Source of the DNA: Trichlorobacter thiogenes
Lineage (GTDB): Bacteria > Desulfobacterota > Desulfuromonadia > Geobacterales > Pseudopelobacteraceae
Reading direction: 5' to 3'
NCBI RefSeq assembly: GCF_900167465.1
Contig: NZ_FUWR01000003.1
Location: 124,001 to 188,000 of the forward strand
Length of the DNA: 64,000 bases
Part shown: piece by piece, positions 51,870 through 60,907 of the stretch
How positions within the stretch are numbered: position 1 is the stretch's first letter
How the letters are laid out: the number at the start of each line of letters is the position of its first letter
Position numbers and translations under genes: made by a program
Notes under the pieces: model-generated
Database searches by the model: none
Told to the model about the DNA's origin: nothing
Seen by the model: the letters and a program-made list of their open reading frames with translations, nothing else

Positions 51870-51889
51870 CACAACAACGGAGAATTACC

Positions 51890-52378
51890 ATGATTCAACG
51901 ACTCTTCTGCACCCTGATCCTGCTGGCAGGCCTGCTTGTTTCCGGGACCGCCTCTGCTTCGACGATAGATTTGAGCAAAGCACTGGTGATCGGCAACGGC
52001 CCCAAAAAGGTGATCGAATTCACCGACCCTGACTGTCCCTTCTGCCGCAAGGCATCGGCCTATTTCCACAACCGCCGTGACGTTACCCGCTATGTTTTTT
52101 TCAACCCGCTGGCAATGCACCCAAATGCACGGCCCAAGGTGCAGTATATTCTTTCCAGCCCAGACAAAGCCCGCTTGTATCATGAGGTTATGTCCGGCAT
52201 GGCTGACCGGATGGATGCCAAAAACCTGCCGGTTACCGCAGCAGGGGTAAAACTACAGGAAGAACAGCAAACCATTGCCAAAAAGGCTGGCATTGATTCA
52301 ACACCGACCTTTATGATTATGGGAAGAATTATTGAGGGGTTTGATCTGCCGAAGATTGAAGAACTGCTGGGGAAATAA
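51890..52378 (+). CDS. Periplasmic DsbC/DsbG-type thiol-disulfide protein
   Basis: 162 residues. Signal peptide cleaved near ASA-ST (residue 24). Thioredoxin fold with the redox site DPDCPFCRKA and cis-Pro loop STPTFMIMG. It lacks the N-terminal dimerisation domain of DsbC, so it is a monomeric or simplified member. GGAG lies before the ATG. Likely reduces or isomerises disulfides, or holds apocytochromes reduced. Confidence 0.88.
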   Translation: MIQRLFCTLILLAGLLVSGTASASTIDLSKALVIGNGPKKVIEFTDPDCPFCRKASAYFHNRRDVTRYVFFNPLAMHPNARPKVQYILSSPDKARLYHEVMSGMADRMDAKNLPVTAAGVKLQEEQQTIAKKAGIDSTPTFMIMGRIIEGFDLPKIEELLGK

Positions 52379-52383
52379 TCTGG

Positions 52384-52411
52384 GCTTGCAAGGTATATAA
52401 CATTGCAGGCT
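52384..52411. terminator. Weak hairpin between convergent genes
   Basis: GCTTGCAA and TTGCAGGC (one G-U pair) flank an 11-base loop, followed by TTTCAAT on the plus strand. Possible shared terminator. Confidence 0.4.
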
Positions 52412-52421
52412 TTCAATCCCG

Positions 52422-53954
52422 TTACTTCAGTTCCCTGCGACGGTAGCTGATACCAAGCTTATCCAGTCGTGAGCGCAGGGTGGTCGGGTTCACTCCCAGC
52501 AGTTCAGCCGCTCCGCCCGAGCCGTGAATCTTGCCCTTCGTCAACACCAACACTTCTTTGATATGCACTGCCATTGCCTCATCCAGATTGAGTGGATAGC
52601 TCAGCTGACCCTCAACAGAGCTCTGTGATCTGTTTGAACTATCATTGTCCGGCTGAACTGCATCAAAGGTTAATGCCCCGCCACGATAACGGATCAACTC
52701 ACGTTCCACCACATTCTCCAACTCACGCACATTACCTGGCCAGTCATATTCCACAAGGCGCAGAAGCGCACCAGGGGCTATGGAAGGCGGGGCTGCCATG
52801 CCCAGTTCCCTGCTCTTTTCGGCCAGAAAATGCCGGGTCAAGGCAGGAATATCCTCCTTGCGCTGCCGTACCGGCGGCACGATGATGGGAAACCCGCTCA
52901 GCCGGTACCAGAGATCCTCACGGAAACTGCCTTCCGTAATCATACTCTGCAGGTTGCGGTGGGTTGCAGCGATCACCCGTACATTGACCGGTATCGGGCG
53001 CTTCCCTCCAATCTTCTCCACTTCGTGGTGCTGCAACACCCGCAGGAGCCGTACCTGGGCTGCTGGCGGAAGTTCACCAATCTCGTCCAAAAAAATGGTC
53101 CCCTTGTCAGCCCGCTCGAAGCGCCCCCTGTTCTCTGCAATTGCGCCAGTGAACGCCCCCCGCTCATGGCCAAACAGCTCACTGTCGATCAGGCTCTCCG
53201 GCAGGGCGCCGCAGTTTACCTTAACAAACGGACCGTCCTTGCGCTGTGAAGAAAAATGGATCGTATTGGCGATCATCTCTTTGCCGGTTCCGGTTTCGCC
53301 CAACAGCAATACGGTATTGTTAAGAGGAGCCACCTGACGCACCATCTCCATCACATTGCGCAGCCCGGTATTAGCGCCGATGATCTCGTCTGCGTCTCCC
53401 AGCAGTTCACGATTCAGGAAACGCTTGTCATCCAGCAGGACACTCTGGTAGTGCAGCACCTCTTCATGGGCAAGGGCATTGGCAAGGGCAATGGCAAACG
53501 GCTTTGCAATGCACCCCAGAAATTCTGCCTGTTTCTCACTGTAGCGTCCCTTTCCCTCTGCACGCAAAGCCAGTCCGCCAAGTAACCTCTCCTCAATGCG
53601 TAACGGCACGATCAGATCAGAGAGTCCTTCAAGCCTTGTAAACGGCGCAAGGCGGCGAAAAATCTCGTCCTCTGCATCAACAATGAATGGCCTGGAAAAA
53701 TTCCGGGCTGCAATCTTCTCCAGCATCCCTTCAGGCAACGGGATAATCTCATCAGGCAGTACGCCGCCATCTCCAACAGCCTGGGCAATCCGCCGAATCG
53801 CCCCCAGCCGTTCGTCGATGATAAAGAGGGTCAGTGAGCTGAGCGCAATCTGATCCTTCAGATAGGTAAACGTACTGCGCAACGACTCTTTGATATCCAG
53901 ACTGCTGCAGCTTCTGAGGGTTATCTCTCTCAGGAATATATCGTTCGTATCCAT
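52422..53954 (-). CDS. GAF-domain sigma-54 activator (FhlA/NorR type)
   Basis: 510 residues. GAF sensor about 20-170 (SLTLFIIDERLGAIRRIAQ, LIVPLRIEERLLGGLAL). AAA+ about 190-420: LLGETGTGKEMIA, ERGAFTGAIAE, FLDEIGELPPA. HTH at the end: GGAAELLGVNPTTLRSRLDKLGI. Divergent from the oxidoreductase/RND operon, whose sigma-54 promoter and 50-bp-spaced direct repeats it probably uses. Signal unknown; GAF sensors of this class respond to small molecules or NO. Confidence 0.94.
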   Translation of the reverse strand: MDTNDIFLREITLRSCSSLDIKESLRSTFTYLKDQIALSSLTLFIIDERLGAIRRIAQAVGDGGVLPDEIIPLPEGMLEKIAARNFSRPFIVDAEDEIFRRLAPFTRLEGLSDLIVPLRIEERLLGGLALRAEGKGRYSEKQAEFLGCIAKPFAIALANALAHEEVLHYQSVLLDDKRFLNRELLGDADEIIGANTGLRNVMEMVRQVAPLNNTVLLLGETGTGKEMIANTIHFSSQRKDGPFVKVNCGALPESLIDSELFGHERGAFTGAIAENRGRFERADKGTIFLDEIGELPPAAQVRLLRVLQHHEVEKIGGKRPIPVNVRVIAATHRNLQSMITEGSFREDLWYRLSGFPIIVPPVRQRKEDIPALTRHFLAEKSRELGMAAPPSIAPGALLRLVEYDWPGNVRELENVVERELIRYRGGALTFDAVQPDNDSSNRSQSSVEGQLSYPLNLDEAMAVHIKEVLVLTKGKIHGSGGAAELLGVNPTTLRSRLDKLGISYRRRELK

Positions 53955-54040
53955 ATCTTCACCCTTTGGACAGATCTGTCAGCGTACTTCCTGCTTGATC
54001 CATCCCTTCTTCCACCTTAACCGCTCTACACACAACTACC

Positions 54041-54106
54041 ATATTTCGTACAGCACTGCAAATCACGATTATTAGTAACAATTATATACGATATTTCGTG
54101 CCGCAC
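54041..54106 (+). promoter_or_regulatory. Direct-repeat activator sites upstream of the RND operon
   Basis: ATATTTCGTACAGCAC (54041-54056) and ATATTTCGTGCCGCAC (54091-54106) start exactly 50 bases apart, upstream of the sigma-54 promoter at 54153. The second includes the near-palindrome ACGATATTTCGT. Candidate sites for the GAF-type activator encoded next door. Confidence 0.55.
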
Positions 54107-54152
54107 CCACCAACAACCTAATCAACATACTGATATAATTAACAATATCTCT

Positions 54153-54168
54153 TGGCACGTTTGTCGCA
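54153..54168 (+). promoter_or_regulatory. Sigma-54 promoter of the oxidoreductase/RND operon
   Basis: TGGCACGTTTGTCGCA, with GG and GC 10 bases apart, 53 bases upstream of the first ATG. Confidence 0.75.
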
Positions 54169-54205
54169 AAAGGACAGTACGAAATGCAATACAAAGGAGC
54201 CGACC

Positions 54206-54835
54206 ATGTCCAACCTGCTGTATGTGACCTGCAATGTCAGACCGCTGGAACAATCCCGGACCCTGACACTGGGCAATGAATTCCTGAAAGAATATCAGCG
54301 TTGGAACCCGCAGGACGAGATTGAGATCATCGACCTGTATCGCGACAGCATTCAGCGGGTGGATCAGGATCTGCTCAATGCCTGGGAACGGACTGAGCAC
54401 GGGGAAGCGTACGTGCCTTTTTCAGACGAAGAACGACGCAAGATGAGCCGGATCTGGCGTCTTGCAGAGCAGTTCGCCAGGTGCGACAAGCTTATCTTTG
54501 TCACCCACAGCCTCAACCTCTGGTTCCCGGCTGAATTCAAGATGTACATCGACACCATCTGCGTGCTGGGTCGCACCTATTGTCTGACGCCCCACGGGGC
54601 TGAAAAGACGGTACCCGACCGTCACCGGAAATCTCTGCACCTGCATGCTGACCAGCCCTTCAGCTTTGGACACGAACCGCACCAGAGCGTTCCTTACCTG
54701 CGCTCCATGCTCAATTTTTTCGGCGTGATCGACCAGCAGACCGTACTCCTTGAGGGCGACATGCTCCAGCAAGGAACCGATGAAGCATACGAGACAGCCC
54801 GGCACCGGGTTCTGAAAATAGCACACCGCTTCTAA
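54206..54835 (+). CDS. Flavodoxin-like NAD(P)H oxidoreductase (azoreductase/quinone reductase family)
   Basis: 209 residues from the ATG at 54206 (MSNLLYVTCN; AAAGGAG upstream). Flavodoxin_2 fold: LYVTCNVRPLEQSRTLTLGNEFL (FMN phosphate loop), IDLYRD, THSLNLWFPAEFKMYIDTIC (isoalloxazine loop). AzoR-type enzymes reduce azo, quinone or nitro compounds with NAD(P)H. First gene of an operon with an RND adaptor and pump, suggesting detoxification plus export of an electrophile. Confidence 0.9.
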   Translation: MSNLLYVTCNVRPLEQSRTLTLGNEFLKEYQRWNPQDEIEIIDLYRDSIQRVDQDLLNAWERTEHGEAYVPFSDEERRKMSRIWRLAEQFARCDKLIFVTHSLNLWFPAEFKMYIDTICVLGRTYCLTPHGAEKTVPDRHRKSLHLHADQPFSFGHEPHQSVPYLRSMLNFFGVIDQQTVLLEGDMLQQGTDEAYETARHRVLKIAHRF

Positions 54836-54865
54836 AACGAAGCATTCAAGAAAGGAGCAGCACCC

Positions 54866-55978
54866 ATGAAAACCGACCGCATAACCATAGTAAAGGCCAT
54901 CTGCCTGTCGTTGTTGGGAATCTCGCTGACCGCCTGCAACGGCGAGCACAAGAAGCCTGAGGCACAGAGCGAGGCAGTCCCTGTGACCGTAGGAAAGATC
55001 CAGAAGATTCAGGAACGTGAGAGCATTGCTGCAAGCGGCAGCATAGCCACCCCCAATGCACCGGCACAGGCAGGCTTTCTAGTGTCCGGCAAGGTGATAT
55101 CGGTTGGACCGCGGGAAGGTGATTTCGTAAAAAAGGGTCAGGTACTTGCCTCCATTGATTCGATCGATTACCAGCTGCCGCTGGCAGCGGCCAGGGCACA
55201 AGCCGACCAGGCCCGCATCAGCTTTGAACGGGCAGAAGATGAATTCCGGCGTATGAAGATGCTCTATTCTTCAAACAGCATGGCGATTAACGACTTTCTA
55301 AAATACAAGGCAACCTATGATGCTGCCAGACAGCAGTATGAACAGGCGCTGGCATCGGAAAGATTAGTCGGCAAGCGTCTCAGCGATGCAACCCTGCATG
55401 CCCCCATCAGCGGCTATATCTCAAAACGTTCAATAGAGCCCGGGGCCATTGCTGCTCCGGGACAACCTGTCTTCGAGATTGTCCAGATGGATCCGCTGGA
55501 GGTGAATGTCGGTGTACCGGAAACAGACGTGCGCCTGGTACGGGTTGGTCAGAAGACAAGCATTACCGTACCTGCCCTGCCGGGCAAGACCTTCAGCGGT
55601 ACGGTACGGATCATCAATGTATCGGCAGACCCAACGACCCGGACCTACATGACCAGAATCAGCGTACCGAATCCGGAGCGTCTGTTACGGGTGGGTATGG
55701 TGGCAGAGGCAACCATCAGCGGTGACCGGACCATTGCTATGGCAACCCTGCCCGGCGATGCCGTGGTACGGGATCCGCAGGGTGCGCCCCAGGTCTTTGT
55801 CTACTACCCGGATCAAAAGCGTGTCTATGCCAAGCGGGTAGAGATCGGGGCGGCTGTCAATAAGGATGTGCAGATTAAAAGCGGTCTCTCCGGGGATGAA
55901 CTGATTGTTCTGGCAGGTCAGACCAAACTGAAAAACGGACAGCTCGTAGCGGCAACCGAACCGTCAGCCCGGAAGTAA
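54866..55978 (+). CDS. RND efflux periplasmic adaptor (membrane fusion lipoprotein)
   Basis: 370 residues. Signal peptide with lipobox SLTAC (Cys near 25). Split lipoyl domain (GFLVSGKVISVGPREGDFV and APISGYISKRSIEPG), a short helical hairpin (ARAQADQARISFERAEDEF), beta barrel (VNVGVPETDVRLV) and membrane-proximal domain. Links the inner-membrane pump to the outer-membrane channel. 30 bases after the oxidoreductase, 25 before the pump. Confidence 0.93.
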   Translation: MKTDRITIVKAICLSLLGISLTACNGEHKKPEAQSEAVPVTVGKIQKIQERESIAASGSIATPNAPAQAGFLVSGKVISVGPREGDFVKKGQVLASIDSIDYQLPLAAARAQADQARISFERAEDEFRRMKMLYSSNSMAINDFLKYKATYDAARQQYEQALASERLVGKRLSDATLHAPISGYISKRSIEPGAIAAPGQPVFEIVQMDPLEVNVGVPETDVRLVRVGQKTSITVPALPGKTFSGTVRIINVSADPTTRTYMTRISVPNPERLLRVGMVAEATISGDRTIAMATLPGDAVVRDPQGAPQVFVYYPDQKRVYAKRVEIGAAVNKDVQIKSGLSGDELIVLAGQTKLKNGQLVAATEPSARK

Positions 55979-56003
55979 CCAGTACCCAAGAGAGGATAAT
56001 CGT

Positions 56004-59000
56004 ATGAAACCGATACAATTTTCACTTCGCTACCCCCCGGTCACCCTGATCTTGACGGCAATGGTGGTCTTCATCGGCATCCATGCCTTCCTGAAGATGC
56101 AGCGCACCGAAGACCCGACCATCACCATCAGAACCGGGATCGTGGCCGCCATGTATCCCGGCGCCACCTCTGAGCAGATGGAAAAGCAGGTCACCAAGAC
56201 CCTGGAAAAACATATCTTCAAGTTTCCCGAGGTGCGCAAGGAAAAGACCTATTCCACCAGCCGTCCCGGTGTGGTGGTGATCAATGTGGAGCTGGAAGAC
56301 AACGTCAAAAATTCCGACCAGTTCTGGGCAAAGCTGCGCCATGAGATGAATCTGGTGCGCAGCAGCGAGCTCCCTAGCGGCGTGATGGGGCCGGTGGTTG
56401 ACTCCGATTTCGGTGACACCGTTGCCATGCTGGTTGCCATCCACGGCAAGCGCTACGGCTATCGCGAACTGCGAGATTATGCCGACAAGATCCACGACGA
56501 GATGCGCACCGTCCGCGAGGTGGCAAAACTGGTCACCTACGGCAACCAGAATGAGGAGGTCTGGATCACCGGCAGCCTGGAGCGGATGACACAGTACTTT
56601 GCCGATCCGCGTCAGGTGGTGAATGCCCTGCAACAGCGTAACGTGATTGAGAGCGCCGGACATTTTGAGGCTGACCAGGCAAAGATCCCAATGCGGACTA
56701 CCGGGTTATTCAACACTGAAAATGAGATCCGCAACGTGCTGGTCGATGTTTCAAAGCAAGGTCATCCGACCTACATCAAGGATTTTGCCACGGTCGCACG
56801 CCGCTATCAGGACCCTACCTTTATGGTGCGCTACGACGGCGAGCCGTGCCTGCTGTTGTCGGTGGATATGCAGAAGGGCAAGAATATCGTGGAACTGGGC
56901 GAACGGCTGGACGCGGTATTCAAGCGCCTCAAGCTCATCCTGCCCCCTGATGTGCAGCTGGATCTGGTGGCCAACCAGCCGGAGGTGGTCAAGGAGCGGA
57001 CCGCCCAGCTCAGTCATGAATTCCTGCTGGCAATTATCTCGGTGGTGATCGTCACCATCGTGCTGCTGCCGCTGCGGGTTGCCTTGATTGCCGCCCTGGC
57101 CATACCGGTGACCCTCTGCGGCACCCTAGGTGTGATGAACGCCTTTGGTATCGCCCTGCACCAGGTCTCCATCGCAGGGCTGATCATGGTGCTGGGGATC
57201 GTGGTGGATGACGCCATCGTGATTGCCGACAACTACGTGGAGCTGCTGGACCACAAGGTACCCAAGGCCGAGGCTGCCTGGCGGTGTGCCAGCGATGTCC
57301 TGGTCCCGGTCCTGACCGCAACCATCACCATCATTGCCTCGTTCCTGCCGCTTTTGATCCTGACCGGATCAGTGGGTGAATTCATCATGGCGCTGCCGAT
57401 CACGGTGGCGATCGCCCTGGCGGTTTCCTTTATCGTGGCGGTCTTCCTGACCCCCTTGCTCTGCAGATTCTTCATCAAAAAAGGCCTGCACGACCATGAC
57501 GCCGCAGAGCAGCACAACACGGAGAAAAAGACCCTGCTGGATCGGCTCCAGGACAAGTATGGCGTTCTGATCGCCCTTTTCATGAAGAAAAGGTGGCTGG
57601 CCTACACCCTGGGCGGCTGTGCCTTTGCCTTCGGCGTTGCGCTCTTTGCGATGGTGCCGCAGCAGTTCTTCCCTTCGGCTGAGCGCAACCAGTTTGTGGT
57701 CGATCTCTGGATGCCTCAGGGGACACGGATCGAGGCCACCGATGCGGTCATGAAGCGGATCGAAAAAAGCCTGGGGGCCAGCAAAGGGGTTGAGCACTAC
57801 GCCAGCTTTGTTGGCCAGAGCGCCCCGCGTTTCTACTACAACGTCAACCCGCAGCAGCCGGACGGTGCCTATGGCCAGTTCATTGTCAACACCGCTTCGG
57901 TGAAGGATACCACCAGACTGGTGAAGGAACTGCGCCCAGCTCTGTCAAAGGTGGCGCCTGAGGCAACGGTGATCGTGAAGGAACTGCAGCAGGGGGCACA
58001 GATGGAGGCCCCCATCGAGGTGCGTATCTCCGGTGACGACATCAGCGAACTGAAGCGACTGGGTGAAAAAGTCCAGGGAATCCTGGAGGCTATTCCGGCA
58101 TCCCAGTATGTCTACCGTGATTACTTTAACGACTCCTACATGCTGGACGTGAAGGTCAATAACGAACTGGCAAACCGCTTGGGAATATCTGACGCGTCGG
58201 TGGCGCAGACCCTGTCCGGGGCCTTTGACGGCGCTGCCGTCAGCACCTTCTGGGAGGGGGACCGTCCGGTCACCATCAGGCTGCGGCTTGACCAGGCCTA
58301 CCGCTCGAATGTTGCCGACATCAGCAACACCTATCTCAATTCCGACCTGACCCGCGCCAGGGTGCCGCTCCGCGCTGTTTCCACCCTGTCGCCGGAATGG
58401 CAGACCAGCCGGATTGTACGCAGAAACGGGGTGCGCACCCTGACAATCCGTGGGTTCACGAAATCAGAACAGTACGCATCAAAACTCCTGGAGGAGGCCA
58501 TGCCAAAGATCAAAGCGCTGCAACTGCCAGCCGGCTACCGGATAGATTTCGGCGGAGAAATGGAAAACCAGAACGAGACCTTCCCGCAGATGCTGGCTGC
58601 CCTTGGGATCAGCCTGGTGGCGATCTTCCTGGTGCTGCTGGTGCAGTTCAGAAATATCGCCGACCCTCTTATCGTGATGGCGTCGATCCCATTGACCCTG
58701 TTCGGGGCGATCTTCGGGCTCGTCATAACCCACAACCCCTTCGGTTTCACCGCCTTCATGGGGCTGATCAGCCTGTGCGGGATCGTGGTGAGAAACGGTA
58801 TCATCCTGGTGGATTACTGCAACGAACGGGTCGCCGAAGGTGCAACGCTGGTACAGGCAGCACAGGAGGCCGGGTCACGGCGACTGCGCCCGATCTTCCT
58901 GACCACCATGGCCGCTGCCGTGGGGGTCACGCCAATGATCATCTCAGGCTCCAGTCTTTGGGCTCCGTTGGCCAGCGTAATCGCCTTTGGCCTGATCTTC

Positions 59001-60416
59001 TCCATGTTCTTCACCCTGCTGGTGGTGCCGGTCATCTTTGTGGCGGTCAAGTCCCGTGCCCTGAAACCGGGGGCGGTAGCTGCAACCGTAGCAATCTGCG
59101 CCCTGCTCCTTGCCAATGGGCACGAGGCCTCTGCTGAACCGGTGAAACATACCCTGACCCTGACCCAGGCGGTTGAACTGGCCTTACAGCAGAACAGCGT
59201 GCTCAAAATCGGCCGGGCAAAGGTAACAGAAGGGGATCAGAAGATCGTGTCGGCCCGGGCTCAGTACTTCCCGCTGCTTTCCAACAACACCAAATATATG
59301 ACCTTGTCCGAAAAACAGCAGGTCACCGTACCGGCAGGCAGCCTGGGAAATGTCGGCGGCGGGCCATTCCCCAACAACGACGTAAAGTTAAGCCAGAGCC
59401 GTTCTGACATATTCTACAGCGAAACAACCCTGGCTCAACCGGTCACGCAACTGCTCAAAATCCATGAGACTCATCAGATTGCCCGTACAGATCATCGTAT
59501 TGCAAAGGCAGAACTGACCAAGTCTGAAAACGAGATCGTCCTTACGGCACACCAGCTCTATTACAGCCTGCTGGTGGCCAGCAAGGAGAGAGATGCCGCC
59601 CAGGCATCAGTGACTGCGGCACAGGAAAACCTGCGCGAGGCCGAGGATGCGGTAAAGGCCGGGAACCAGCTCTATGTGGCCGTAACCGGTGCCAAGGCCA
59701 ACCTGCTTCAGGGCAGGCAGGCGCTTATTGCAGCTGAAAATCGCATTGCAGATGTCACCTCGGAGTTGAATGACCTGTTGGGACTGCCGAGCAATGCCAT
59801 CCTGGAAGTGACCGAGACAGGTCTGCCGGTATTGATGAGACCTGAAAAAGAGCAGTCCTATGAAGAGGCCAGGATACGCAACGCTGAGCTGCTTGTTGCT
59901 CGCGAAACCCTGGAGAAGTCACGCCACGCAGTACGTGCCGCAAAGTACGAATATATCCCGGACCTGACCATCTATGCCAAGCACGGCTATCAGGATGGCG
60001 CGCCGTTTACTGAAAAGAACGTCGGCATCTTCGGGGCAGAGCTGACCTGGAACATCTTTGACTGGGGGAAACGAAAAGGGGATATCGGCCAGCGGGTCGC
60101 CCAGCGGGCGCAGTCTGAAGAAAACCTGGCACGTCTGGACAAACGGGTCATGATTGAGATCGACAAGACATACCGTACCCTGGAGCGTTCGAGGCAGATG
60201 GTGGAGGTCGCCCGTGAGGCATTGGCCCTGCGCAGGGAAAACGTACGGCTCAGCGAAAATGGGGTCAAGGCCGGCACCGTGACAGCGGCAAAGCACGCCG
60301 AGAGCATTGCAGCATTGAAAAAAGCAGAGATGGACGAGTTGCAAACCTCGCTGCAATACCGGCTGGCACAGAACGAACTGGAGCGGATCACCGGGACGCT
60401 GGCATCAAACCGGTAG
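56004..60416 (+). CDS. RND efflux pump fused to a TolC-type outer-membrane factor
   Basis: 1470 residues in one open frame. Residues 1-1025 are a complete HAE-type RND permease: TM1 at the start, proton-relay Asp pair in GIVVDDAIVIADN (TM4), two large periplasmic loops, TM8-12 ending FFTLLVVPVIFVAVKSRALK. Residues 1027-1045 (PGAVAATVAICALLLANG then HEASA-EP) look like a Sec signal peptide with an AxA cleavage site. Residues 1050-1470 are an outer-membrane factor: two repeats of long helices and strands (LTQAVELALQQNS, SARAQYFPLLS; AELTWNIFDWGKR). No separate OMF gene follows. Since RND C-termini are cytoplasmic, the internal signal would export the OMF half and might release it by cleavage. 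Confidence 0.93.
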   Translation: MKPIQFSLRYPPVTLILTAMVVFIGIHAFLKMQRTEDPTITIRTGIVAAMYPGATSEQMEKQVTKTLEKHIFKFPEVRKEKTYSTSRPGVVVINVELEDNVKNSDQFWAKLRHEMNLVRSSELPSGVMGPVVDSDFGDTVAMLVAIHGKRYGYRELRDYADKIHDEMRTVREVAKLVTYGNQNEEVWITGSLERMTQYFADPRQVVNALQQRNVIESAGHFEADQAKIPMRTTGLFNTENEIRNVLVDVSKQGHPTYIKDFATVARRYQDPTFMVRYDGEPCLLLSVDMQKGKNIVELGERLDAVFKRLKLILPPDVQLDLVANQPEVVKERTAQLSHEFLLAIISVVIVTIVLLPLRVALIAALAIPVTLCGTLGVMNAFGIALHQVSIAGLIMVLGIVVDDAIVIADNYVELLDHKVPKAEAAWRCASDVLVPVLTATITIIASFLPLLILTGSVGEFIMALPITVAIALAVSFIVAVFLTPLLCRFFIKKGLHDHDAAEQHNTEKKTLLDRLQDKYGVLIALFMKKRWLAYTLGGCAFAFGVALFAMVPQQFFPSAERNQFVVDLWMPQGTRIEATDAVMKRIEKSLGASKGVEHYASFVGQSAPRFYYNVNPQQPDGAYGQFIVNTASVKDTTRLVKELRPALSKVAPEATVIVKELQQGAQMEAPIEVRISGDDISELKRLGEKVQGILEAIPASQYVYRDYFNDSYMLDVKVNNELANRLGISDASVAQTLSGAFDGAAVSTFWEGDRPVTIRLRLDQAYRSNVADISNTYLNSDLTRARVPLRAVSTLSPEWQTSRIVRRNGVRTLTIRGFTKSEQYASKLLEEAMPKIKALQLPAGYRIDFGGEMENQNETFPQMLAALGISLVAIFLVLLVQFRNIADPLIVMASIPLTLFGAIFGLVITHNPFGFTAFMGLISLCGIVVRNGIILVDYCNERVAEGATLVQAAQEAGSRRLRPIFLTTMAAAVGVTPMIISGSSLWAPLASVIAFGLIFSMFFTLLVVPVIFVAVKSRALKPGAVAATVAICALLLANGHEASAEPVKHTLTLTQAVELALQQNSVLKIGRAKVTEGDQKIVSARAQYFPLLSNNTKYMTLSEKQQVTVPAGSLGNVGGGPFPNNDVKLSQSRSDIFYSETTLAQPVTQLLKIHETHQIARTDHRIAKAELTKSENEIVLTAHQLYYSLLVASKERDAAQASVTAAQENLREAEDAVKAGNQLYVAVTGAKANLLQGRQALIAAENRIADVTSELNDLLGLPSNAILEVTETGLPVLMRPEKEQSYEEARIRNAELLVARETLEKSRHAVRAAKYEYIPDLTIYAKHGYQDGAPFTEKNVGIFGAELTWNIFDWGKRKGDIGQRVAQRAQSEENLARLDKRVMIEIDKTYRTLERSRQMVEVAREALALRRENVRLSENGVKAGTVTAAKHAESIAALKKAEMDELQTSLQYRLAQNELERITGTLASNR

Positions 60417-60491
60417 ACAGGAGATAGTGCAAGCGCTACCGACCATTTACGGCAAAACCGGACATGGCCGACAGCCCCAAAGGACTTAGGG

Positions 60492-60872
60492 ATGCAAAAA
60501 CGAGACATTCTGCTTGTTGATGATGACGCCTGTTACCTTCATCTTCTCAGCTCGGTTCTCAGGCTTAAAAGATTTGACGTGGCTGTAGCCTCGCATGGCT
60601 CCAGCGCCCTGGAACTATTGGAGGATGAGAGCGTCGGTTTATTGATCACCGACTTTGACATGCCGGGAATGAATGGTCTGGAACTGGCTTCCTGCGCACG
60701 CAAACAATATCCGGACATGCCCGTATTTCTGATAACGGCCAGTATGCTCACAGATATTATTGATGGAGCCGCCAACGCAGGCATTTCTAATGTCTTTTCT
60801 AAACCCCTGGATGTAGACAACTTTATAGAAGCGATCAGGTCTGCACTTTCACCAAGCCAGGACAAAGCGTAA
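60492..60872 (+). CDS. Single-domain response regulator
   Basis: 126 residues, receiver only. Acidic pair ILLVDDDACY, phospho-acceptor Asp in LLITDFDMPGMNG, Thr in FLITASM, Lys in VFSKPLD. No output domain; it may act by protein contact. It precedes the PAS/HD-GYP gene by 35 bases and could regulate it or share a kinase. Confidence 0.92.
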   Translation: MQKRDILLVDDDACYLHLLSSVLRLKRFDVAVASHGSSALELLEDESVGLLITDFDMPGMNGLELASCARKQYPDMPVFLITASMLTDIIDGAANAGISNVFSKPLDVDNFIEAIRSALSPSQDKA

Positions 60873-60907
60873 GAACGCATGACCAAACACTACAAAAAGG
60901 ATCAGCC

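Noticed and set aside
59050-59160. A separate OMF gene starting at the RND end
   Set aside because: No stop codon ends the RND frame and there is no ATG with a ribosome site at the junction; one continuous frame is what the sequence shows.
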